Program-made: the position numbers and the translations under genes | The notes under the pieces: model-generated | What the model was told of the DNA's origin: nothing | Seen by the model: only the letters and a program-made list of their open reading frames with translations | Databases searched by the model: none | Shown: positions 1 to 5,836 of the stretch, piece after piece | How positions within the stretch are numbered: position 1 is the first letter of the stretch | How the letters are laid out: each line of letters starts with the position of its first letter | Source of the DNA: Marinosulfonomonas sp. | GTDB taxonomy: Bacteria; Pseudomonadota; Alphaproteobacteria; Rhodobacterales; Rhodobacteraceae | Direction: 5' to 3' | Length of the DNA: 9,698 nucleotides | Assembly: GCA_019090845.1 (NCBI GenBank) | Contig: JAHRVD010000274.1 | Coordinates: 1 to 9,698, forward strand

Positions 1-270
1 CGTATTTTGCCGGGACAAGTGCCCGACAATCGGGTCCTTACGGGTCCTTCGCAATCTCGCCCTTGGGTAACCCCAAGAATTCGTTGTTCAATTCCCGCCT
101 CAGGTCGGAATTATGACAAATGCCACCGACCGTCTTGGACGAATCATTCGTGCCGCCGCGAATCTTCGTGGCAACCTGAACAGCCGCGTATTAGGGTGTT
201 TTCAGTCGGATGTGAAGAGGAATAATGCCTTTGTGCATCATCCACCTGCGATCCCGTTTTCACCAACTGC
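1..270. other. Left edge, no assignable gene
   Basis: I cannot assign a gene here. Short open frames exist on both strands, for example a plus-strand ATG at 113 and a start-less minus-strand frame of about 50 codons, but none has a recognisable domain together with a convincing start. The first 50 bases carry a tandem 9-mer, CGGGTCCTT, at 31-39 and 41-49. CGGG at 11-14 and at 31-34 could each pair with CCCG at 22-25, giving two mutually exclusive small hairpins. This could be the distal end of an untranslated region or decayed sequence. No tRNA or rRNA is visible. Confidence 0.3.
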
Positions 271-1002
271 CTATTGGGCAAGCTCATCCACAAATTTGGC
301 AAAACCGGCCACCGGCTCGCGATCGGTCACATAGCTGTTTTCCGGCGCTGCCATATCCGCATAACCAAGCGCCATTCCACAGACCACCATCTCGTCTTTG
401 GGAATGGATAGCCTGCGCTGGATAATTTTGTGATACTGCGCAAAGGCCTGCTGCGGACAGGTATCCAGCCCAAAGGACCGCGCCACCAGCATGATCGACT
501 GCAAGAACATCCCATAATCAAACCACGACCCGATTTCGAGGTGGCGATCAATCGTGAATATCAGGCCAGTCGGCGCATCAAAAAACTTGTAGTTCCGCCC
601 ATGCTGCACCTTCATTTTGGCGCGATCTCCTTTGACGATACCGATAGTGCCATAAAGCCCCCAACCGTTCGCACGCCGGCGCGCCAGATACGGTTCGCCA
701 ATTTCATCCGGGTAGTATTTGAATTCGAACTGGTGATCTTCGTCATTCATAAACGCAGTCAGGATTTCCTGGCTAAGCGCTAGCCGGGCATCACCACTGA
801 CAACATAGACCTTCCAGGGCTGCGTATTGGTGCCACTTGGCGCGCGCGAAGCAATCGACAGGATTTCCTCAATCTGCTTTTGTGGAACCTGATCTGGCAG
901 AAAGGCCCGAATTGATCGACGCGATGAAATGGCGCCGACTATATCTTGGACCGCCCCGCGTCCTTTGGATTCTGAAGTCTTATGCAATTTATCTGCCTTC
1001 AT
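271..1002 (-). CDS. FMN-dependent nitroreductase family protein
   Basis: A 243-residue cytoplasmic flavoprotein of the nitroreductase superfamily, which uses NAD(P)H to reduce nitroaromatics, quinones or similar acceptors. The N-terminal signature is clear: RRSIRAF at about residues 28-34, followed by APSGTNTQPW at about 54-63, the phosphate- and flavin-binding loop. The C-terminal half has FDAPTGLIFTIDR, then GSWFDYGMFLQSIM and GLDTCPQQAFAQY, then CGMALGYAD, a pattern I associate with the 4-nitrobenzoate-reductase-like branch. The length fits a complete single-domain enzyme. The ATG at 1002 is chosen because no better internal start precedes the RRS motif; the Shine-Dalgarno sequence is weak. 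It is transcribed away from the sulfur genes and is probably independent of them. The natural substrate cannot be read from sequence. Confidence 0.9.
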   Translation of the reverse strand: MKADKLHKTSESKGRGAVQDIVGAISSRRSIRAFLPDQVPQKQIEEILSIASRAPSGTNTQPWKVYVVSGDARLALSQEILTAFMNDEDHQFEFKYYPDEIGEPYLARRRANGWGLYGTIGIVKGDRAKMKVQHGRNYKFFDAPTGLIFTIDRHLEIGSWFDYGMFLQSIMLVARSFGLDTCPQQAFAQYHKIIQRRLSIPKDEMVVCGMALGYADMAAPENSYVTDREPVAGFAKFVDELAQ

Positions 1003-1332
1003 TCATTGACGATTGGGTCGCACGGTCTGGCTTGCTCATGCACAAAAACGCTTGAAGTGAACATGTGCTATCGCTGGAATCTAAGCAGAAAACAACCTTC
1101 TATTCAGGCGACCAATTTAGGTGCAAAATCCCAAAGCGTGACAAATCCGGGTTTGTTTGACCGGAATACCTCAAACACTGATTGCTTTTAGACATCACCT
1201 GAAGCGATCAAAATACCACTGAAATTGCGCAGGCTGACGGTTTTTTGACATTCAAACTCTTCCCGGTTTGACAGCCCTTTGACACCATTCAGCGATTTTT
1301 ACCTTGTCAATTATTCATACGAGGAAGATCAA
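1003..1332. other. Intergenic region between divergent genes
   Basis: About 330 bases between the nitroreductase (leftward) and the DUF4395-like gene (rightward). The right third holds the phased heptamer array described separately (1233-1284) and an inverted TGTCAA at 1305-1310. The left part (1003-1232) has no recognisable gene; short ORFs here lack domains and ribosome-binding sites. Isolated TGAC cores occur near 1139 and 1158 but are not part of a clear phased array. No terminator-like hairpin with a T-tract is seen. Confidence 0.5.
1233..1284 (+). promoter_or_regulatory. Phased heptamer array A (candidate SARP-type operator)
   Basis: Four direct heptamers: GCTGACG (1233-1239), TTTGACA (1244-1250), TTTGACA (1267-1273) and TTTGACA (1278-1284). 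Steps are 11, 23 and 11 bp, so each pair has a 4-bp spacer and the pairs sit 34 bp apart. The array ends 48 bases before the ATG at 1333. SARP activators are known to bind heptameric direct repeats with about 11-bp spacing near the -35 position. The repeats contain three perfect TTGACA hexamers, yet none has a good -10 box at 16-18 bp, which suits an activator-dependent promoter better than a constitutive one. An array with the same spacing lies at 5726-5777. Confidence 0.6.
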
Positions 1333-1845
1333 ATGTCTGATATCAAAACAGAAAAACTCCATGCCCGCCTTAAGGTACGCGGCATTGAAATATCCGGCGG
1401 AGCTGATTTCGCAAAAATGGTGCCCTGGACGCGTTTAACATTTTCGCTTTGCACCGCAATTGCAGCGCTGGCCACTGCATTTGCGTGCACAACGACGCTT
1501 TGGTTGATGGTTCCGGTTGCGCTTCTTGGCGCGACGCGGCCCCGCCATCCATTTGACTATATTTTTAACAGGTTCATTCGCAGCCAAGTTGGCACGATTG
1601 CTTTGCCACACAACACAGCACCCACCCGCTTTGCATGTGGTATTGCGGCCGTTTGGTTTGTTGTCATGGCACTGTTGTTTCATAGCGGCTACGACTTGGC
1701 TGGATACATTCTTGGGGCAATGTTCGTTTTTGTCGGTGCGCTGGTCAGCATTACCCATCTGTGCATCCCCGGCATCATCTATCAGTTCCTGTTCGGCGAT
1801 CGCAGCCTGATCAAAACGTCCATTTTTGGTGGGGCCCGGGTATGA
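1333..1845 (+). CDS. DUF4395-like small membrane protein
   Basis: A 170-residue predicted inner-membrane protein. Hydrophobic stretches lie at about residues 33-66 (possibly a hairpin of two segments), 101-118 and 121-140. Between them is a polar, basic loop with RPRHPFDYIFNRFIR at about 69-83, followed by LPHNTAPTRFACG. This pattern of paired helices, an arginine-rich loop and a proline-rich linker resembles the DUF4395 family, whose function is unknown to me. Cysteines at 40, 52, 102 and 144 are noteworthy in a sulfur locus but their role is unknown. The ATG at 1333 is preferred over the one at 1279 because GAGGAAG (1321-1327) precedes it at a good distance, and because 1279 lies inside the heptamer array. 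The stop overlaps the start of the desulfurase gene (ATGA), so the two are probably translationally coupled. Confidence 0.75.
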   Translation: MSDIKTEKLHARLKVRGIEISGGADFAKMVPWTRLTFSLCTAIAALATAFACTTTLWLMVPVALLGATRPRHPFDYIFNRFIRSQVGTIALPHNTAPTRFACGIAAVWFVVMALLFHSGYDLAGYILGAMFVFVGALVSITHLCIPGIIYQFLFGDRSLIKTSIFGGARV

Positions 1846-2987
1846 TGCAATCAGGTCATATCCAAGCAAACCATCCCGGTATTTATCTTGACCACAATGC
1901 CAGCACGCCACTGGCACTGAAAGCGGCCCATATGATGCACGGCTTAATCGACAACAACTACGGCAATCCCTCCAGTGGCCATTGGGCTTCTGTCGGGGCC
2001 AAAGCTACTTTGGAAAGTGCGCGTTCAAAAGTGGCCAATTTCTTGGGTTGCAACAGTGATGAAGTCTATTTCACCAGCGGCGGCACCGAAGCCAATAACA
2101 TGGCGATTAAGGGTACTTATTATCATCCGGCCCACAAGGGAAATCATATCATCACAAGCGCGATCGAACACGATGCTATCCGCACGGCACTTCGGTTTGT
2201 GAAACAGCAAGGTGGCCAGGTTTCGATTTTGCCCGTTGATAAAACCGGCAGAGTCGATCCGGGCGCAGTAGCAAAAGCAATTCGGCCAGAAACGATCCTG
2301 ATCACCATCATGCATGCCAACAACGAAGTCGGCACGGTTCAACCGATCGCTGAAATCGCGAATATTGCCCGAGCGCAGGGTATCGCATTTCATACCGACG
2401 CGGCCCAGTCGGCTGGCAAAATCAACACCAATGTGGATGAACTTGGCGTCGACATGTTATCATTGGCCGGGCATAAAATGTATGGGCCAAAGGGCATCGG
2501 TGCGCTTTATGTACGGCGCGGCACCAAGCTAGGGCCCCATAACCACGGCGCGGGCCACGAAAACGGTCTGCGTGCAGGAACTGAAAGCGCGCTTCTTACA
2601 GGTGGCTTCGGGGCGGCATGCGATGTCGCCGACTATCGACATTACAATCAAGTGCGCGATCTGCGCGACCAGTTCTGGACATATCTAAAAGCGGCATTCG
2701 GCGAGCAGATATATCGAAACGGCAATGCTGAACACTGTGTGCCCAACACGCTGAATGTGTCGTTCGTTAACCGGGTTGGGGCCGATTTGTTGGCAGCGCT
2801 TGGCAATGTAGCCGCCGCCACCGGATCGGCCTGCCATGCAGGATGTGTAGACATGTCGCCGGTTTTGATCGCAATGCGCACGCCAATGCATATCGGAATG
2901 GGTGCAATCCGATTTAGTCTGGGCCATCAAAATACGCTGGAAGAAGTGCAAATCGTCGTGGACAGGCTGGTGCAACAGATCAAGTGA
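1842..2987 (+). CDS. Cysteine desulfurase / selenocysteine-lyase-like enzyme (NifS family)
   Basis: A 381-residue fold-type I PLP enzyme, complete for the family. It should remove sulfur (or selenium) from cysteine (or selenocysteine), giving alanine and an enzyme persulfide. Visible motifs: YLDHNASTP (15-23), TSGGTEANN (78-86), the IEH histidine at 110, HTDAAQ (184-189, D186 for the PLP ring), AGHKMYGPKG (209-218, Schiff-base lysine K212), LRAGTE (243-248) and catalytic-loop cysteine C331 in GSACHAGC. The usual GGGQE before the RxGTE motif reads GAGHE here. The loop GSACHAGCVDMSPVL resembles both NifS-type desulfurases and selenocysteine lyases, so substrate choice is open. An extra cysteine, C335, sits near C331. 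The ATG at 1842 is taken because it overlaps the preceding stop and places LDHNAST near the N-terminus. No scaffold gene (IscU, SufU) is adjacent, so general Fe-S assembly is less likely than a dedicated sulfur donor role; that is inference. Confidence 0.88.
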   Translation: MMQSGHIQANHPGIYLDHNASTPLALKAAHMMHGLIDNNYGNPSSGHWASVGAKATLESARSKVANFLGCNSDEVYFTSGGTEANNMAIKGTYYHPAHKGNHIITSAIEHDAIRTALRFVKQQGGQVSILPVDKTGRVDPGAVAKAIRPETILITIMHANNEVGTVQPIAEIANIARAQGIAFHTDAAQSAGKINTNVDELGVDMLSLAGHKMYGPKGIGALYVRRGTKLGPHNHGAGHENGLRAGTESALLTGGFGAACDVADYRHYNQVRDLRDQFWTYLKAAFGEQIYRNGNAEHCVPNTLNVSFVNRVGADLLAALGNVAAATGSACHAGCVDMSPVLIAMRTPMHIGMGAIRFSLGHQNTLEEVQIVVDRLVQQIK

Positions 2988-3033
2988 TATTTCGGTGAGC
3001 TCGACGAACAAAGACCAGCCGGACCATTTGTGA

Positions 3034-3186
3034 GCTGACAGCATTTATGTTCACGAAAATCACGATCAAATACATCGATTTTACGAATTGGTAACGCGCA
3101 AAACCCGTTCATCTTACACTGCGCTGACGCAATCGGTCGATAACGGCACGGTCAACTACGACGCCAAAAAAACCAAATTCAAATAA
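3034..3186 (+). other. Coding-like open frame without a start; possible gene remnant or tiny protein
   Basis: This frame is open from the TGA at 3031-3033 to a TAA at 3184-3186, in a different frame from the desulfurase. It has no ATG; the only usual alternative start is TTG at 3088, giving 32 residues, and no Shine-Dalgarno sequence precedes it. The last 20 codons look coding by codon choice, with many third-position C, and would end in DNGTVNYDAKKTKFK. The TAA lies 9 bases before the dsrE-type ATG. It could be the 3' remnant of a lost upstream gene, a very small protein, or chance. The rest of the 2988-3195 gap holds a GTGAGCT direct repeat (2995-3001 and 3030-3036) and the dsrE ribosome-binding site, with no clear terminator after the desulfurase. 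Confidence 0.3.
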
Positions 3187-3195
3187 GGAAACCAA

Positions 3196-3552
3196 ATGAC
3201 TGATATTCTGATAAACAACTCGTTCGGCAAAGACGACACCGCCAAAGCAAGCGTTCCGTTTATTGTTGGCGGTGCCTCGGCAGCGCGCGACGGCCAAACT
3301 GCGATGTTTTTGACTCACGGTGCCATCTACACAGCAACCAAGGGTGGCAATGAAGGTGTTCGGGCCGAAGGTTTCGCACCCCTGGAAGACCTCGTGCAGG
3401 GGTATATCGGAAATGGGGGCATACTTTGGGTCTGCAAGGCTTGTGCAGACGCCAAGGGCGTTACCGCAGACGACCTGATCGAAGGTGCCGAAATCGCCGG
3501 AGCGGGCCATATCCTTGGATTTTTGGACAACGGCGGCCAAATGCTGATGTAA
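3196..3552 (+). CDS. DsrE-family small sulfur-relay-like protein
   Basis: A 118-residue soluble protein of the DsrE/DsrF-like (YchN-type) fold. Members carry sulfane sulfur on a cysteine or act in thiol chemistry. Features seen: an N-terminal strand (TDILINNSF), a glycine- and alanine-rich helix region (VGGASAARDGQTAMFLTHGAI), the segment GILWVCKACADAKGV with C80 and C83, and a final GHILGFLDNGGQMLM strand-helix region. In this superfamily the reactive cysteine sits at the equivalent strand-turn position, so C80 or C83 is the likely persulfide carrier. A strong ribosome-binding site, AAGGAA (3185-3190), fixes the start. It lies 208 bases downstream of the desulfurase on the same strand and could accept sulfur from it; I did not find the phased heptamers in front of it, so it may have its own promoter or be read through. 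It converges with the regulator gene. Confidence 0.82.
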   Translation: MTDILINNSFGKDDTAKASVPFIVGGASAARDGQTAMFLTHGAIYTATKGGNEGVRAEGFAPLEDLVQGYIGNGGILWVCKACADAKGVTADDLIEGAEIAGAGHILGFLDNGGQMLM

Positions 3553-3568
3553 ATTTATCCAGATCTTT

Positions 3569-3593
3569 GGGGCATCGGTTTTGCCGGTGCCCC
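3569..3593. terminator. Hairpin between convergent genes
   Basis: GGGGCATCGG (3569-3578) pairs with CCGGTGCCCC (3584-3593) over ten positions, with one G-T wobble and a 5-base loop. It sits between the stops of the DsrE-type gene (3552) and the regulator gene (3615), where a bidirectional terminator is expected. No T-tract follows on either strand, so it is an atypical intrinsic terminator, or a stability hairpin used together with Rho. Confidence 0.55.
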
Positions 3594-3614
3594 GAAATTA
3601 CCGCTCCACGTTGA

Positions 3615-5618
3615 CTAAGCCACACCTGCTTTTTCCAAACCCTCAATATACCGGTCAACCTGCGCCTTATCGCGAAGATAAAACAGGCGGTCACGTGCAT
3701 AAGCCCGGCTAAACTCTGGCTTTAGGGCAAACAGATCTTTTGAGGCTGAAATTGCTTCGTCCTTTCGCCCCAAATGCCCAAGAGCCGAGACAAGGGCCGC
3801 ATTGGCCCAAAAATGAGAATTTGGCACACTAACGGACGAACGCGCCCAATTTTCCGCACGATCGTAATCACCATTAAAAATGTTGGCAATCGCTGCATAC
3901 ATGGAAAACGCCCAGCGATGTGGGTCATGCGGACTAAGACGGGTGGCTTCTTCAAAGCTCGGGATCGCTTCCGTTGCGCGGCCAAGATACGCCAATGAAT
4001 CCCCCAAACCGCAATGTGCCTGAGCCAAGCTTGGATTTAACAAAATGGCATGCTCCATCTCTGTGATCGAGCGCTGATACTCGCCCTTGGCCAGATAAAC
4101 CCGACCGTAGGCAAAACGCGCGACCGCATCTTGATCGTCAAGCCGCGTCGCCTTACGGGCCAGTTCCTGAGCATCTTCCAACAGGCCCGAATTCTGATCA
4201 GCTTCAAAATAAATTGCACTAAGAACCAGCGCGTAAGACAGACGCGCATAGGCAGCCGCAAACATCGGATCAAGCGCTATAGCCCGCCGAAACAACGATT
4301 GCGCGCGGGCATTGCCTTGGGCGCTGAATTCATACTGCGCCGCAAGCCCCAGATGGTAGACATCCCACGCCCCCATCGCATCGCTGTTCAGCGACCGGGC
4401 CTTGTCGCCTTCATAGGCCACCAATTCACTTTCGACCGAGGCCGCCATAGTTTCAGAAAGCTCATCCAAAAGTTGAAAAATTTCCGTCGCGTCGCCGTCC
4501 AGCCGATTAACAGAAATATACTTTCCGCTCTCAAGATCGACCAACTGGGTTGTAATTCTAAGCTTTTTACCAAGCAGGCGAACGCTGCCTTCGACAGAAT
4601 ACCGAACGTGGTGATCAGTTGCCAATTGCCGCAGAATCGGCGTTGTCACCGGGCCGGTTTCCACTGGCAGGCGCACGATAACATCAAACCAGCGGAATTT
4701 GGTCAACGCGGCTGTTGTGTCTTCTGTCAAACCTTCCGCAAATGGTTCAAGGTCCGGATCTGCGCCAACAATGCTAAATGGCAGGACGGTAATTGTGACT
4801 TTGCTTGAAACCGCCCCATTTGCTGCCACAGCAGGGATTGCATCAGGTTTTAGGGGTGGGCTCGAGTCCGCGTCTTTTATCGGCAGAGGCGTCGGCGATT
4901 TTATGTTTTCCAACAACTGTTGGGTTTCCGGGTCCGGATCGACATTCAGTTCGCGTTTCAGAATTTCCGCACAAGTGTTGTATTGCTTTATTGCAGCTGC
5001 ACGTTGGCCACTTTGTGCCAGAATGCGCATCAACAACCTGTGCGAACTTTCCCGCAGAGTCTCTATTTCGATAAGTTGCAGTGCGATTGCCTGAGATTTG
5101 GCCTGTTCCGAAGTTTTCAAATAATGCGCGGCAAGGCGTTCAAACACCGGGAAAGCGGTCTGTGAAATTCGGCTCCGTTCCGTCCTGAACCAATCTTCAA
5201 ATGTGGCTTCACGCACATAAAGCCCATCCAGCAGGTTGCTCTGAAACAATCCTATCGCCAGCGCATCTGCTTGTGGCGTATTCTTTTGTGCCAACTTCTG
5301 GAATTCGGACAGGTCTACATCCACAAGTTCGCCATTCAATCCCAACCTGTCTTGATCGGCACGGATCACACCTTTTTTTTCCGGGTCGATTGCCTGACGC
5401 AATTTTGAGAGCCCCTGGCGCAGGCTTTGCCTTGCCTGATCGGTGAACCGATCGCCCCATAACATCGCCATCACCCGATCACGTGAAGGCGGGCTGTCAA
5501 TATTCATCGCCAAATATGCCAACAGCGCCTGCTGTTTATTGCCCGAAATCGCGATCGGCACACCATTTGCGTCACTTACGCTAAGAGCGCCAAATAATTT
5601 GATACTGATATCAGGCAT
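3615..5618 (-). CDS. SARP/BTAD-type transcriptional regulator with TolB-like and TPR regions
   Basis: A 667-residue predicted DNA-binding regulator. Residues about 1-100 form an OmpR/SARP-like winged helix (IKLFGALSV, KQQALLAYLAM, SRDRVMAMLWGDR, ARQSLRQGLSKLRQAID). Residues about 101-240 match the bacterial transcriptional activation domain (VDVDLSEFQKLA, LLDGLYV, FEDWFRTERSR, then a helical repeat ending KRELNVDPDPETQQLL). A proline-rich linker (about 241-272) leads to a TolB-N-like domain (about 275-400: TITVLPFSIVGADPDLEPFAEGL, later YSVEGSVRLLGKKLRITTQLVD). Residues about 415-660 are TPR-like helices, with repeat-like segments at 437-455, 500-530 and 535-563. No cyclase, AAA or kinase domain is present. 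The ATG at 5618 is preferred over 5726 because GGGGAA precedes it at 5 bases and the motif-bearing N-terminus starts there. It sits between the two gene sets that carry matching heptamer arrays, so it is the natural candidate to control them; the TolB/TPR half may sense a ligand or protein. Confidence 0.85.
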   Translation of the reverse strand: MPDISIKLFGALSVSDANGVPIAISGNKQQALLAYLAMNIDSPPSRDRVMAMLWGDRFTDQARQSLRQGLSKLRQAIDPEKKGVIRADQDRLGLNGELVDVDLSEFQKLAQKNTPQADALAIGLFQSNLLDGLYVREATFEDWFRTERSRISQTAFPVFERLAAHYLKTSEQAKSQAIALQLIEIETLRESSHRLLMRILAQSGQRAAAIKQYNTCAEILKRELNVDPDPETQQLLENIKSPTPLPIKDADSSPPLKPDAIPAVAANGAVSSKVTITVLPFSIVGADPDLEPFAEGLTEDTTAALTKFRWFDVIVRLPVETGPVTTPILRQLATDHHVRYSVEGSVRLLGKKLRITTQLVDLESGKYISVNRLDGDATEIFQLLDELSETMAASVESELVAYEGDKARSLNSDAMGAWDVYHLGLAAQYEFSAQGNARAQSLFRRAIALDPMFAAAYARLSYALVLSAIYFEADQNSGLLEDAQELARKATRLDDQDAVARFAYGRVYLAKGEYQRSITEMEHAILLNPSLAQAHCGLGDSLAYLGRATEAIPSFEEATRLSPHDPHRWAFSMYAAIANIFNGDYDRAENWARSSVSVPNSHFWANAALVSALGHLGRKDEAISASKDLFALKPEFSRAYARDRLFYLRDKAQVDRYIEGLEKAGVA

Positions 5619-5725
5619 CGTGTTCCCCGTTCGCGGCCAAAGATTGCCATTGCAACATTCTTCGGTAAACCCACTATATCTGCCAAAAAGGGGCTGTTCC
5701 CGCAAAATATTTGGAAAAACCCGCA

Positions 5726-5777
5726 TTTGACGGTAATTTCACGCGCAAGCGGGACCATAGATGACAGTTGGATCACG
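5726..5777 (+). promoter_or_regulatory. Phased heptamer array B (candidate SARP-type operator)
   Basis: Four heptamers in the divergent region: TTTGACG (5726-5732), TTTCACG (5737-5743), GATGACA (5760-5766) and GATCACG (5771-5777). Steps are 11, 23 and 11 bp, exactly as in array A (1233-1284), with 4-bp spacers and 16 bases between pairs. All eight heptamers of the two arrays fit NNTSACR. Within each pair here the first has a TGAC core and the second TCAC. The array ends 59 bases before the cysteine synthase ATG and lies 107 bases from the regulator start, so it could serve both directions, including autoregulation. No good sigma-70 -10 box is evident at normal spacing. Confidence 0.55.
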
Positions 5778-5788
5778 ATATCCGGGCA

Positions 5789-5810
5789 TTTTGATTTTAG
5801 AAAATCGAAA
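5789..5810. promoter_or_regulatory. Inverted repeat upstream of cysteine synthase
   Basis: GATTTT-AG-AAAATC (5793-5806) is a perfect inverted repeat. It extends to 5789-5810 with one mismatch (T5792 opposite G5807), then TTT against AAA. It lies between heptamer array B and the ATG at 5837, about where a promoter -10 region or a repressor site would be. It is AT-rich, so a chance origin is possible. Confidence 0.35.
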
Positions 5811-5823
5811 CAACTCTCGCCAT

Positions 5824-5831
5824 GGGAGGAA
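5824..5831 (+). promoter_or_regulatory. Ribosome-binding site that fixes the cysteine synthase start
   Basis: GGGAGGAA lies 5 bases before the ATG at 5837. It overlaps the upstream in-frame ATG at 5822, which would add five residues (MGGNE) and would have no ribosome-binding site of its own. The start at 5837 is therefore preferred. Confidence 0.8.
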
Positions 5832-5836
5832 ATGAA

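Noticed and set aside
75..100. T-arm-like sequence GTTCAATTCC near the left edge as part of a tRNA
   Set aside because: The flanking bases do not form a T-stem, and no anticodon or acceptor stem could be found on either strand.
113..334. 73-codon plus-strand ORF at the left edge
   Set aside because: It overlaps the nitroreductase 3' end, has only a weak ribosome-binding site and an unremarkable sequence. I could not support it as a gene.
1156..1162. TTTGACC as a further member of array A
   Set aside because: It is 77 bp (seven times 11) upstream of the first heptamer, but no partner lies 11 bp from it, so it is treated as chance.
1245..1284. Three TTGACA hexamers as ordinary sigma-70 -35 boxes
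   Set aside because: None has a recognisable -10 hexamer at 16-18 bp, and their phasing with GCTGACG repeats in array B. They are better explained as operator repeats, though one may also serve as a -35.
1435..1917. 160-codon minus-strand ORF
   Set aside because: It is antisense to the DUF4395-like gene and the start of the desulfurase; it has no domain and is a shadow.
3047..3094. 15-codon ORF (ATG at 3047) as a leader peptide
   Set aside because: It has no Shine-Dalgarno sequence, no run of a regulatory amino acid, and no attenuator hairpin between it and the DsrE-type gene.
2988..3195. A third heptamer array in front of the DsrE-type gene
   Set aside because: TGAC and TCAC cores occur at 3036, 3051, 3060 and 3125, but their spacing is irregular and does not reproduce the 11-23-11 pattern.
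4050..4808. 252-codon plus-strand ORF inside the regulator gene
   Set aside because: It is antisense to a well-supported regulator over its whole length, has no recognisable domain, and has a basic low-complexity composition typical of shadow frames.
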